In this document: positions 43,007 to 50,985 of the stretch, in pieces
Layout of the letters: each line of letters begins with the position of its first letter
Position numbering within the stretch: the stretch's first letter is position 1
DNA from: Chloroflexi bacterium UBA6077
GTDB lineage: Bacteria > Chloroflexota > UBA6077
NCBI GenBank assembly: GCA_002436065.1
Contig: DIXP01000038.1
Span: 131,343-195,342, forward strand
Direction of reading: 5' to 3'
DNA: 64,000 nt
Translations under genes and position numbers: made by a program
Notes under the pieces: model-generated
Database searches by the model: none
Seen by the model: only the letters and a program-made list of their open reading frames with translations
Told to the model about the DNA's origin: nothing

Positions 43007-43818
43007 GGTTGCCACCCCAACTCCTTCAGCCGTGCCAGGCCACTCCTCATGACCTCGTCCTGGCTCTCGTACACGTTGATCTCGAGGAAGCTGGGCCCGG
43101 AGAAGGATACATCCTTCAGAGCCTCGAACACGCCGGCGAAATCGATGTTGCCCTCACCGATCGGCGAGTGGCTCCACACCTTCCCGTCGTTGTCGGAAAG
43201 GTGCACGCAGCCGAGCCACGGGCCAATCTCACGAATGGCGTCCGTTGGGGACTCGTACAGGTTGGCGTTGGCCACGTCGTAGTGGACCCTGCAGTGCTCG
43301 CTGTTGATCTCCTCTGCCATCCGCCTCAGCTCGCCGCCGACGTGGCAGAGCGAGTATCCGACGTTCTCCAACAGGCAGGTCACACCCTTCCTCGACGCGT
43401 GCTCCACGCATTGCTCCACCCCCTCCCTGGCCAATCGCCAGATCTCCTCAGGCGGAGGAGAGAAGAGAGGCGTAGGCTTGCCCGGCACGATCATCATGTA
43501 AGGAGCACCGAGATCAGCCGCCAGGTCGATATCGTCCTTCATCTCCCGGATCGTCTCGGCCCGTACCCCTGGGTTGATGCTGGCTATGTTCAAGTCGTTG
43601 AAGCGCCGGTTGATCAGTGAGGGCCGGACGCCGTGCTTGTCGAACACTCGCAACATCTTCGCGCGGCCCGATGCGTCTACGTCGGGAGGCCAAATGTGAG
43701 GCGGACCCACGGACACCTCGATGTCTTTGAAGCCAACTTCGGCTAGACGCCTCAGCGTTTCTTCGAAGGGACTAACGTAGACGTACGAGAACGTTGCGCA
43801 GCCAAGCTTCATCGTCAC
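43003..43818 (-). CDS. TIM-barrel sugar phosphate isomerase/epimerase, paralogue B
   Basis: 271 residues from GTG 43818 (GGAGGG upstream), ATG 43812 being the alternative. Same barrel and motifs as its neighbour: MKLGCATFSYVY, PPHIWPPDVD, FSPPPEEIWRLAREGVEQC, LLENVGYSL, VHYDVANANLYESP, VHLSDNDGKVW. The two differ in surface loops but keep the putative metal ligands. Divergence of substrate or a heteromeric pair are both possible. Encoded directly after the three TRAP binding proteins, so the imported molecule or its first metabolite may be the substrate. Confidence 0.82.
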   Translation of the reverse strand: MTMKLGCATFSYVYVSPFEETLRRLAEVGFKDIEVSVGPPHIWPPDVDASGRAKMLRVFDKHGVRPSLINRRFNDLNIASINPGVRAETIREMKDDIDLAADLGAPYMMIVPGKPTPLFSPPPEEIWRLAREGVEQCVEHASRKGVTCLLENVGYSLCHVGGELRRMAEEINSEHCRVHYDVANANLYESPTDAIREIGPWLGCVHLSDNDGKVWSHSPIGEGNIDFAGVFEALKDVSFSGPSFLEINVYESQDEVMRSGLARLKELGWQP

Positions 43819-43851
43819 TGTGTTGTACCCTCCTCAATATCTCGGATCAGG

Positions 43852-43886
43852 AGCGATCGGGATGACACGGCGCCATCCCGATCGCT
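43852..43886. terminator. hairpin after dctP copy 1
   Basis: AGCGATCGGGATG (43852-43864) and CATCCCGATCGCT (43874-43886) form a 13-bp perfect stem with a nine-base loop, eight bases beyond the dctP stop on the minus strand. No T-run follows, so it may act as an RNA-stabilising or partly terminating structure rather than a simple terminator. An identical stem follows dctP copy 2. Confidence 0.6.
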
Positions 43887-43893
43887 ATCGGAT

Positions 43894-44958
43894 CTACTTC
43901 AGCGATGTCCGCACCTTATCGACCCAGTCCTTGGGGGCTATGTTGACGTTCTTCTCGTAGACCGGCTGCACAATGTCATTGAACTGCTTCATCTCCGCGT
44001 CGGCAGGCTTGTACACCGTGATCCCGGCCTGCTCCAGGGTCGCCTTGTGCACCCCATCGCTCTTCACATCTATGTCGAGCACCTGCATGGTCCCGTCCCT
44101 GTAGGCCTCGTCGATGGCCTTCTTCAGCTCGGGGGAGAGACTCTTGTAGTGCTCCAGGTTCATGGTGACGACATTAAGGATGGGGACGATGGAATACTCG
44201 CAGACGTACTTCAAGGCATCGGTGTGCTTGTAGTCGTTCACCGAGGCATACGCGACGTTGTAGCCATCGACCGTCCCCTGCTTGAGGGCGAGGTAGATCT
44301 CGCTCCAGTCCACCACCGACGGGTTGCTGCCGATGGCGCTGATGTAGGCAGCCTCGATAGGGGACGGCGTTGAGCGGATCTTCAAGCCCTTGGCGTCCGC
44401 CGGGACCTTCACCTGCTTCTTGGTGGTGAAGAGGTGCCGGAAGCCCTGCGTGATGTACCCCATCACCTTGAGCCCCTTCTGCTCGCTTTCCGCCTCCAGC
44501 TCCTTCAGCCCGGGGCTCGCATCCATGAACTTCCGCAGGCCTGTATAGCCATCCGAGATCAGGAAGGGCATGTCGATGGCGCTCCAGCGGGGCACGATGG
44601 CGGCCGCGTTGCTCGTAGATGCCACGCCCATCTGGACGGCCTTCTGAAGCACGGCCTCGTTGGCCTTCTGCTCGGCGCCCAGGGCTCCCTCCCAGTAGAT
44701 CTCCACCTGGACCTGTCCCTTGGTCTTCTCCTCGATCACCTTCTTCCAGGTCTTTTGCATGTCACCCTTGACACTGTTCTCACTGGTGCCCGTCGCCCAC
44801 TTCCAGACGACGGGAGCACCGGACTTGGCGGCAGGCTGCGCGGCGGCGGCGGGCTGGGCGGTGGCTGGGCTGGACGAGCAGCCAACGGCAATCATCACCA
44901 GGCCAAGCGAAACCACAACGAGGCTGGCCAAAGTGCTCTTCGCGATGTGATGGTTCAT
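43894..44958 (-). CDS. dctP: TRAP transporter substrate-binding protein, copy 1
   Basis: 354 residues from ATG 44958 (GGGAGGAGGACACG upstream). The lipoprotein signal ends AVGCSSSP, so the protein would be lipid-anchored. A Pro/Ala linker and the DctP fold follow: GAQ-like EGALGAEQKANEAVLQKAVQMG, AIDMPFLISDGYTGLRKF, LKIRSTPSPIEAAYISAIGSNPSVVDWSEIYLALKQGTVDG with the conserved Arg that binds the substrate carboxylate, and a C-terminal helix region. It captures an organic acid for the DctQ-DctM carrier encoded at 51790-53650. Nearly the same sequence as the following copy. Confidence 0.9.
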   Translation of the reverse strand: MNHHIAKSTLASLVVVSLGLVMIAVGCSSSPATAQPAAAAQPAAKSGAPVVWKWATGTSENSVKGDMQKTWKKVIEEKTKGQVQVEIYWEGALGAEQKANEAVLQKAVQMGVASTSNAAAIVPRWSAIDMPFLISDGYTGLRKFMDASPGLKELEAESEQKGLKVMGYITQGFRHLFTTKKQVKVPADAKGLKIRSTPSPIEAAYISAIGSNPSVVDWSEIYLALKQGTVDGYNVAYASVNDYKHTDALKYVCEYSIVPILNVVTMNLEHYKSLSPELKKAIDEAYRDGTMQVLDIDVKSDGVHKATLEQAGITVYKPADAEMKQFNDIVQPVYEKNVNIAPKDWVDKVRTSLK

Positions 44959-44972
44959 CGTGTCCTCCTCCC

Positions 44973-45032
44973 TTTCATTGTCAGTGTCTTCTACCCTCCG
45001 CATTTCATTGTCAGTGTCTTCTACCCTCCGCA
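44973..45032. repeat. tandem duplication of a 30-bp unit
   Basis: The unit starting TTTCATTGTCAGTGTCTTCT and ending CCCTCCGCA is present twice, head to tail with no difference (44973-45002, 45003-45032). It sits directly upstream of the dctP copy 1 ribosome site. A recent slippage or recombination event. Confidence 0.9.
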
Positions 45033-45047
45033 ATGTCTGGGAGCAGG

Positions 45048-45082
45048 AGCGATCGGGATGACACGGCGCCATCCCGATCGCT
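45048..45082. terminator. hairpin after dctP copy 2
   Basis: The 13-bp perfect stem AGCGATCGGGATG/CATCCCGATCGCT recurs here at the same position relative to the dctP stop as in copy 1. The flanking ~70 bases, including the last codons, are almost identical between the copies, showing that the unit gene-plus-hairpin was duplicated. Confidence 0.6.
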
Positions 45083-45089
45083 ATCGGAT

Positions 45090-46172
45090 CTACTTCAGCG
45101 ATGTCCGCACCTTATCGACCCAGTCCACAGGCGCGACATTCAAATTCTTCTCGTAGACCGGTCCCACGAGGTCCTGCCATTGCTTCAACTCCGCTGCCGT
45201 AGGCGTGTAGAACGTGACCCCGCCCTTTTCTAGGGCAGCCTTGTGCACCTCGTCGTCCCTCTGGCTCATTTCCATGACCTGCTTGTTGCCTTCCGTGTAT
45301 GCATCGACCATCGCCTGCCTCAGTTCGGGAGTTAGGCTGTTGTAGTGCTCCAGGTTCATGGTGATGACCGACACGATCGGAACAATCGAATACTCAAGGC
45401 AATACTTCAGAGCATCGGTGTGCTTGAAGTTGTTTACTGAAGAGTAGGCCACGTTGTAGCCGTCGACCGTCCCCTGCTTGAGGGCCAGGTAGATCTCACC
45501 CCAGTCCACCACCGACGGGTTGCTGCCGAACGCGGCGACGTATCCAGCCTCAAGCGCCGACGGAGTGGTGCGCAACTTCAGCCCCTTCGCATCAGCCGGG
45601 ACCTTCACCTGCTTCTTGGTCGTGAAGAGGTGCCGGAACCCTTCTTGGAGGTACGCGACAACCTTCAGGCCTTTCTTCTCGGTATCAGCCTCCAGCTCCT
45701 TCAGCCCGGGGCTCCCAGCCATGAACTTGCGCAGCCCGTCGTACCCGCCGGTGATGAGGAAGGGCATATCGAGAGCGCTCCAGCGGGGCACGATGGCAGC
45801 TGTGTTGCTGTTGGAGGCCAGCCCCATCTGGACGGCCTTCTGAAGCACGGCCTCGTGGGCCTTCTGCTCGGCGCCCAGGGCTCCCTCCCAGTAGATCTCC
45901 ACCTGGACCTGTCCCTTGGTCTTCTCCTCGATCACCTTCTTCCAGGTCTTTTGCATGTCACCCTTGGCGCTGTTCTCACTGGTGTTCGTCGCCCACTTCC
46001 AGACGACGGGGGCCGCAGACTTGGCAGCAGGCTGCGCCGTGGCACCGGACTTCGCAGCCGGCTGGGTGGGCGCGGGAGCCGGGCTGGACGAACAGCCTAC
46101 GGCCATCAAGACCAGACAGGACAGAACTACGGCAAAACCGGTCAGCGTGCTCTCCGCGATTCGAGGGTTCAA
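45090..46172 (-). CDS. dctP: TRAP transporter substrate-binding protein, copy 2
   Basis: 360 residues from TTG 46172 (GGAGGACACG upstream, as in copy 1). Lipoprotein signal AVGCSSSP, then a longer Ala/Pro linker with duplicated QPAAKS. The mature domain is very similar to copy 1 (WKWAT-TSENS, EIYWEGALGAEQKA, FTTKKQVKVPADAKGLK, NPSVVDW-EIYLALKQGTVDGYNVAY). Differences cluster in the lobes that line the binding cleft (SALEAGYVAAFGS versus SPIEAAYISAIGS), which could give a shifted ligand preference. One DctQM pair serves three binding proteins in this operon. Confidence 0.9.
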   Translation of the reverse strand: MNPRIAESTLTGFAVVLSCLVLMAVGCSSSPAPAPTQPAAKSGATAQPAAKSAAPVVWKWATNTSENSAKGDMQKTWKKVIEEKTKGQVQVEIYWEGALGAEQKAHEAVLQKAVQMGLASNSNTAAIVPRWSALDMPFLITGGYDGLRKFMAGSPGLKELEADTEKKGLKVVAYLQEGFRHLFTTKKQVKVPADAKGLKLRTTPSALEAGYVAAFGSNPSVVDWGEIYLALKQGTVDGYNVAYSSVNNFKHTDALKYCLEYSIVPIVSVITMNLEHYNSLTPELRQAMVDAYTEGNKQVMEMSQRDDEVHKAALEKGGVTFYTPTAAELKQWQDLVGPVYEKNLNVAPVDWVDKVRTSLK

Positions 46173-46186
46173 CGTGTCCTCCTACT

Positions 46187-46202
46187 GCAACCGTATAGTT
46201 GC
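46187..46202. promoter_or_regulatory. GCAAC-N6-GTTGC palindrome between dctP copies 2 and 3
   Basis: The 16-bp inverted repeat GCAACCGTATAGTTGC contains the half-site TATAGTTGC, which is also found in the larger palindrome at 53942. It is placed 15 bases upstream of the dctP copy 2 start. Candidate binding site of the local IclR regulator. Confidence 0.4.
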
Positions 46203-46232
46203 TCGTGCGGGTCCATCCGCGTCGAGACAAGG

Positions 46233-47294
46233 CTACTTTGCCGAGGCTTGCGCCTTTGCCATCCACTCCTTGCTGGCGACCTCCGGGAACTTCTCGTACA
46301 CTGCAGGCGCAAGGTCCATCCAGGCCTTCAGATCCGCCGCGGTCGGCTCAAAGACCTTAATCCCTTCCTTCTTTACTGTCTCCTTGAACTCCAGGTCGGC
46401 CTTCTTCCCAAGCTCGATTGCCTGGGTAGTCGCCTCGTTCCCCGCGTCGAGCACCTGCTGCTGCAACTCCGCCGGTAGCTTGTTGAACTCCTCCAGGTTC
46501 ATCGCATAGTTGGCGATGATTGGAACCACTGCCATCTCGTTGATATACCTGACAGCGTCGGTCATCTTGTACTGCACTATCGACGAGTAGGCGATGAACA
46601 AACCGTCCACCACACCCTGCTTGAGGGCCAGGTAGGTCTCTCCGAAGTCGACGACCGAGGGGTTCGCCCCGAAGCCCGTCACGTAGCCCCCTTCCAGCTT
46701 GGAGGGGGTAGTCCGCAGCTTCAATCCCTTGAGGTCGGCGGGGGTCTTCACTTCCTTCTTCGTGGTCCACAGGTGACGGTGACCCTCCCACTGGAAGCTG
46801 AACGTCTTCAAACCTACCTTCTCGGAGGCCGCTTGCAGGTCCTTGATCGCGGGACCGTTCATGAACTTGGCGACCCCATCGACTCCGTTGGGGATCAGGA
46901 ACGGAAGGTCGAGCGCGGCGAACATCGGCACGATGGCCGAGTAGTTGGCGGAGGAGGCGAGGCCGATCTGTACGGCTTTTTGGAGTGTACCCTCCATCGC
47001 CGTCCGCTCAGCGCCGATGGCGCCGTCGTAGAAGATTTCGACCTTGATCTTGCCGTTCGTCTTCTTGTTGATCAGGTCGGCCAGTACCCTTTCCTGCTCG
47101 CCCTTGTTCGTCTGCGGGCTATTGTTCACGGCCATCTTCCATGTCACGGCGGCCGCCGACTGAACCGGTGCCGCAGCGGACGCGGCGGTCGGGGCCACCG
47201 GTTGAGCGGATGGCACGCAGCCAACCCCGATCAGCAGTACAGCCGATAGGCAAACTGCGAGCGATAGTCTGACAGTGCCCTTCCGAGTTGACAT
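46233..47294 (-). CDS. dctP: TRAP transporter substrate-binding protein, copy 3 (divergent)
   Basis: 353 residues from ATG 47294 (GGAAGGAGCACC upstream). Lipoprotein signal IGVGCVPSA. The DctP fold is complete: FYDGAIGAERTAMEGTLQKAVQ, ALDLPFLIPNGVDGVAKFMNG and LKGLKLRTTPSKLEGGYVTGFGANPSVVDFGETYLALKQGVVDG, with the substrate Arg in LRTTPS. It differs from the other two copies across most of the mature protein, so it is an older paralogue. It is separated from fixX by 214 bases without a recognisable gene, enough for a separate promoter. Confidence 0.9.
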   Translation of the reverse strand: MSTRKGTVRLSLAVCLSAVLLIGVGCVPSAQPVAPTAASAAAPVQSAAAVTWKMAVNNSPQTNKGEQERVLADLINKKTNGKIKVEIFYDGAIGAERTAMEGTLQKAVQIGLASSANYSAIVPMFAALDLPFLIPNGVDGVAKFMNGPAIKDLQAASEKVGLKTFSFQWEGHRHLWTTKKEVKTPADLKGLKLRTTPSKLEGGYVTGFGANPSVVDFGETYLALKQGVVDGLFIAYSSIVQYKMTDAVRYINEMAVVPIIANYAMNLEEFNKLPAELQQQVLDAGNEATTQAIELGKKADLEFKETVKKEGIKVFEPTAADLKAWMDLAPAVYEKFPEVASKEWMAKAQASAK

Positions 47295-47508
47295 CTGGTG
47301 CTCCTTCCAAATACCTTGTCACTTGGGCGCAGTTATGGTCGTCCCGCGTTTCGCCATTGGGCATCACTAGTCCCAGAGTTCACTCACTGTTGTCCGGCCG
47401 CTTGCGCTGGAAAGCGCGCGACTGTTGAGCAGACGATGCTCGATATGTACACTACCAAGACGGCGTCCCCCTCCTTTCCGGGCCAGAGCCCAACTCTCTC
47501 CGCTTCGT

Positions 47509-47787
47509 TTACCCGAACTTGTACTGGAGACCGAAGCCGCCTCTCGGGTAGCGCCACTCGATGTTGGAGTTGGGACAGCCGATGCGGCAGGCGCCGCACT
47601 CCAGGCAGCCGTTGTACCCAACCGTAATTGCCCCCTCCTCCCACTTGTACACCTGCGCCGGGCAGAAGGCCGTACACAGCTTGCGCTCGCATGAGTTCCG
47701 GCACGCCTCTTGCGAGCGCACTACGAGGTGGGAGCCAGCCTCGTCGGGCTTGAACCCAACCAGGAAGAGCTTATCCTCTAGGTTCAT
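47509..47787 (-). CDS. fixX: FixX-like ferredoxin
   Basis: 92 residues from ATG 47787, which overlaps the fixC stop (ATGA). Cysteine motifs CERKLCTAFCPAQVY and CLECGACRIGCPNSNIEW bind iron-sulfur clusters; IEWRYPRGGFGLQYKFG is the conserved FixX C-terminus. FixX pairs with FixC, the ETF:quinone oxidoreductase. In bifurcating FixABCX systems NADH oxidation reduces both quinone and ferredoxin. Whether this one bifurcates cannot be read from FixX alone. Confidence 0.92.
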   Translation of the reverse strand: MNLEDKLFLVGFKPDEAGSHLVVRSQEACRNSCERKLCTAFCPAQVYKWEEGAITVGYNGCLECGACRIGCPNSNIEWRYPRGGFGLQYKFG

Positions 47788-49121
47788 GCCAGCGACCTCC
47801 AGGCTCCAATTGCGTCTTTCGCGAAGCCCCACAAGGAGCGCTTCGCCAGCACCGAGCGCACGATTCCGCCCTGCTTCTCCGCCTTGGTCTTCTCGTCCAC
47901 CGCGATGAACTCGCGCGCTGCATCGTTCACCATGTTCGGGTAGAGGCTGAAAAAGTGAGTGTTGGACTCGAAGAAGGCCGGCGCCTTGCGGTACTTCTTC
48001 AGGTCTTTCATCACGTAGCTCTGCTCTAGTCTGGTCCGGTACGAGGCGAGCGCGGCGGCCGAGAAGTCGCCGGCCTGTTTGGCCTCCAGGATCGTCTCCG
48101 CGGCCATCTGCCCCGAGGCCATCGCGAGGTTTGAGCCCTCGATGTGTACAGAGTTCACCAAACCCGCGGCGTCACCCACCACCAGAAAGCCGTCCGCGAC
48201 GACTGGTGGGACGTGCTTGTAGCCGCCCTCCGGGATCAGGTGGGCCATGTACTCCTTCGTCTCGCCTCCAGCAATCAACCGCCTCACCATAGGGTTTTCC
48301 TTGAAGTTCTCTATCAGGTCGTGCGGTCGCAGCCCCGTCCGCGCGAAATCGGAGAGGACCGCTCCCATCCCGAGCGAGATCGACTCGCGATTCGTGTAGA
48401 TGAAGGCGGTGCCGAACATCCCCGCGGTGCCCGCGCCGAACACCTCGATAGCTGTGCCCTCTCCCTCCTCCAGGGCGAAGCGGTCCTGGATCTTCTCCGC
48501 CGGCATGGCGATGATCTCCTTGACCGCGAGCGCAACGTGCTGGGGATGCAGCTCCGGGTGGAGTCCAGCGGCCTTAGCCAGGAGAGAGTTGACTCCATCG
48601 GCTGCGATGACGACATCGGCGTAGAGGTCGCCGTCGTCGCGGCCAGTCCTGACGCCGACGACTCTGCCGTCGCGCCTTATGACGTCCTCCACCACGGTGT
48701 CGGTGAGCAGCATAGCGCCCGCCTCTTCGGCGAGCCCCGCGTACCATCGGTCGAACTTAGCGCGGAGGACAGTGAAGGAGTTGTACGGCTCCTCGCAGAA
48801 ACGCTGGGTCTTAAACCCTACGCTGGTAACAGAGTCCTTGCTCAGGAGCCAGTAGCGGCGCTCTGATATGTAGCGCTCGAGCGGCGCTTCCTCCCAGAAG
48901 CGAGGGATGATCTTCTCCAACTGGTGGCGGTAGAGCACGCCACCCATGACGTTCTTCGAGCCCGGGAATACGCCACGCTCGAGCAGCGCCACCTCGAGAC
49001 CGGCGCGCGCAAGGAGGAGCGCGGTGGTCGCGCCCGCCGGACCGGTCCCGACAACTATCGCATCGAACTTCTCTTCGTCTCCCACCGTCTCGTACCTCCG
49101 CGAGTCAGCGATCGGCTGCAC
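47784..49121 (-). CDS. fixC: FixC-like electron-transfer flavoprotein:quinone oxidoreductase
   Basis: 445 residues. FAD motif DAIVVGTGPAGATTALLLARAGLEVALLERG near the N-terminus, GGVLYRHQLEKIIP, a VIAADGVNSLLAKAAG segment, the second FAD contact FLVVGDAAGLVNSVHIEGSNLAMASGQMAAE, and a membrane-associating quinone region. Unlike mitochondrial ETF-QO it lacks a C-terminal Fe-S domain; that is supplied by FixX. It accepts electrons from FixAB and reduces quinone. The co-encoded acyl-CoA dehydrogenase and dehydrogenases are probable electron sources. Confidence 0.93.
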   Translation of the reverse strand: MQPIADSRRYETVGDEEKFDAIVVGTGPAGATTALLLARAGLEVALLERGVFPGSKNVMGGVLYRHQLEKIIPRFWEEAPLERYISERRYWLLSKDSVTSVGFKTQRFCEEPYNSFTVLRAKFDRWYAGLAEEAGAMLLTDTVVEDVIRRDGRVVGVRTGRDDGDLYADVVIAADGVNSLLAKAAGLHPELHPQHVALAVKEIIAMPAEKIQDRFALEEGEGTAIEVFGAGTAGMFGTAFIYTNRESISLGMGAVLSDFARTGLRPHDLIENFKENPMVRRLIAGGETKEYMAHLIPEGGYKHVPPVVADGFLVVGDAAGLVNSVHIEGSNLAMASGQMAAETILEAKQAGDFSAAALASYRTRLEQSYVMKDLKKYRKAPAFFESNTHFFSLYPNMVNDAAREFIAVDEKTKAEKQGGIVRSVLAKRSLWGFAKDAIGAWRSLA

Positions 49122-49146
49122 CTGCGGCGCCCGGCCGCGTGGATTT

Positions 49147-50133
49147 CTAACCCTGCTTCCTCTTCCGGATGCTTTCGATGAGCCTTGGGACTATCTCAAA
49201 CAGGTCTCCCACCACGCCGAAGTCCGAGTACTGAAAGATCGAGGCGTCCGGGTTCCTGTTCACCGCCACTATCACCTCGGAGGTCTGCATCCCTATCCGG
49301 TGCTGCACCGCTCCCGAGACTCCTAGGGCTATGTAGAGCTTCGGCTTGACGATCTTCCCGGTCAGGCCGATCTGGGTGGCGTAGTCTATCCAGCCCGCAT
49401 CCACCGCTGGCCGGGTGGAGCCCACCGCGCCATCCAATTCTCTCGCCAGCTCCCTGAGCAATTCGAACCCTTCCGCCGTGCCGAGCCCGCGCCCGCCAGC
49501 CACGACGACGCTCGACTCCTCCACCGGAAGCGACGAGCTGCTTTCCGCCGCGGTCTCGACGATCTCGGCGGCATGCCCGGTCTCGATTACGACATCGAGG
49601 AATTCGATCGCCGTCTGAATCGACGCGGGAGAGGCCTCCGCCGAGACCGCGTTCGGCCGCATCAGTACCACCCCGCGACCATCCACGAAGCCCTTTTCCT
49701 CCACGATGCTTCCGCCGAACACGGGACAGGTGACGACCGGTTGGCCTTCCGCGACCCGCACGTCGGTCGCCGCGGCGATCACCCCCAGCCCCAGCCTCGC
49801 CGAGAGTCTGGCCGCGACGTCCCGGCCCGCATTTGATGCGGCGATCAGCACGATCAAGGGGGCGACCGCCTGCACCGCCCTCTCAACCACGGCGGCCTCG
49901 GCAACTACAGGGAACGAGCCGCAGCGCTTGTCCTCCGAGACGAACGCCCTCTCAACCCCGTACTCGCCCAGCTTCTCCGCCGCGGCAGAAGCCCCCGGCC
50001 CGATCACCACAGCCGACACCGGGCCGCAGCCCTCATCGGCCAACTGCCTCGCTCTGGTAGCCAACTCCAGAGCCATCCGCCTGGGCTCACCGTTTCTCTG
50101 CTCGGCTACGAGCAATACGCCTGTGAGAGACAT
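49147..50133 (-). CDS. fixB: electron-transfer flavoprotein alpha subunit
   Basis: 328 residues. The N-terminal half is the diverged domain (VLLVAEQRNGEPRRMALELATRA). The C-terminal FAD domain is highly typical: SSVVVAGGRGLGTAEGFELL, VGSTRPAVDAGWIDYATQIGLTGKIVKPKLYIALGVSGAVQHRIGMQTSEVIVAVNRNPDASIFQYSDFGVVGDLFEIVP. FixB and FixA form the flavin heterodimer that takes electrons from acyl-CoA dehydrogenases. Eleven bases follow fixA. Confidence 0.95.
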   Translation of the reverse strand: MSLTGVLLVAEQRNGEPRRMALELATRARQLADEGCGPVSAVVIGPGASAAAEKLGEYGVERAFVSEDKRCGSFPVVAEAAVVERAVQAVAPLIVLIAASNAGRDVAARLSARLGLGVIAAATDVRVAEGQPVVTCPVFGGSIVEEKGFVDGRGVVLMRPNAVSAEASPASIQTAIEFLDVVIETGHAAEIVETAAESSSSLPVEESSVVVAGGRGLGTAEGFELLRELARELDGAVGSTRPAVDAGWIDYATQIGLTGKIVKPKLYIALGVSGAVQHRIGMQTSEVIVAVNRNPDASIFQYSDFGVVGDLFEIVPRLIESIRKRKQG

Positions 50134-50144
50134 CTCTATACCCC

Positions 50145-50921
50145 CTACAGCATCCTCTTCGAGGCGAGGAACTCGATGGTCTGATCGGCAGCCGTCCCGT
50201 CATCCGTGATCACCGGCCCCGCCACCTTCGGGGGTGCAGCGGTCGCCGACAGCACCCGCGTCTTCGAGCCTGCTCTCCCTACTCGATCGCGGTCGATGCC
50301 GATATCCGCGCAACTCCAGACAGGTATCTCCGCCCGCTTCGCCGCCATCATCCCTTTCAGAGCCGGATAGCGCGGCTCGTTGATCCCCTTCACGACGGAC
50401 ACTAGCGCCGGCAGTGCGGCCGATATCACGACGTACCCGCTGTCGGTCATTCGCTGTGTCCTGATCGCGTTATCCACCACCTCAAGCCTGCTGGCGAACG
50501 TGAGTTGCGGCAGCCCTAGGAACTCCGCGACGGCCCCGGGGACGAGCCCCGTCCCGGCATCTGTGCTCGCCATCCCGAAGAGGACCAGGTCGAACTCGAG
50601 CTTCCTCAATGCCATGCTGAGGGCGTAGGCCGTGCCCAGCGCATCGGACCAGGCGAGTGCTGGATCGCTCACGAGCACGGCGCGGTTCACGCCCATGGCG
50701 AGAGCCTTCCGCACAGTCTCTCGGGCGGTAATCGGCCCCATACAGAGGGCGGTCACATCTCCGCCGGCTGCTTCCCTCACCTTCAGTGCCTCCTCGATAG
50801 CGTACTCGTCGAAGGGGTTAAGGATCGGCTCGGCGATAGTCCGGTCCAGCGACAGGTCCGCGGTCAGCCGCCTCTCGGCGGATGTGTCCGGCACCTGCTT
50901 CACACATACGACGATCTTCAA
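50145..50921 (-). CDS. fixA: electron-transfer flavoprotein beta subunit
   Basis: 258 residues from TTG 50921 (GGAGGTGAAGA upstream). KIVVCVKQVPDT, LNPFDEYAIEEALKVREAAGG-VTALCMGP, a nucleotide-binding DLVLFGMASTDAGTGLVPG and GLPQLTFASRLE are the signature stretches of ETF-beta/FixA. The C-terminal arm that embraces FixB is present (RVGRAGSKTRV). The SGxxSTDG-type segment reads GMASTDAG. It is the first of the fixABCX block, downstream of the short-chain dehydrogenase gene. Confidence 0.94.
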   Translation of the reverse strand: MKIVVCVKQVPDTSAERRLTADLSLDRTIAEPILNPFDEYAIEEALKVREAAGGDVTALCMGPITARETVRKALAMGVNRAVLVSDPALAWSDALGTAYALSMALRKLEFDLVLFGMASTDAGTGLVPGAVAEFLGLPQLTFASRLEVVDNAIRTQRMTDSGYVVISAALPALVSVVKGINEPRYPALKGMMAAKRAEIPVWSCADIGIDRDRVGRAGSKTRVLSATAAPPKVAGPVITDDGTAADQTIEFLASKRML

Positions 50922-50985
50922 TCTTCACCTCCACTGAGCCGGGCGCGGCCAGCCCATCTTCGCCCGCGCCCGGTGGTCCATGCTG

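Noticed and set aside
44973..45032. Possible CRISPR repeat
   Set aside because: Only two units, directly adjacent without spacers, and no cas gene anywhere in the window.
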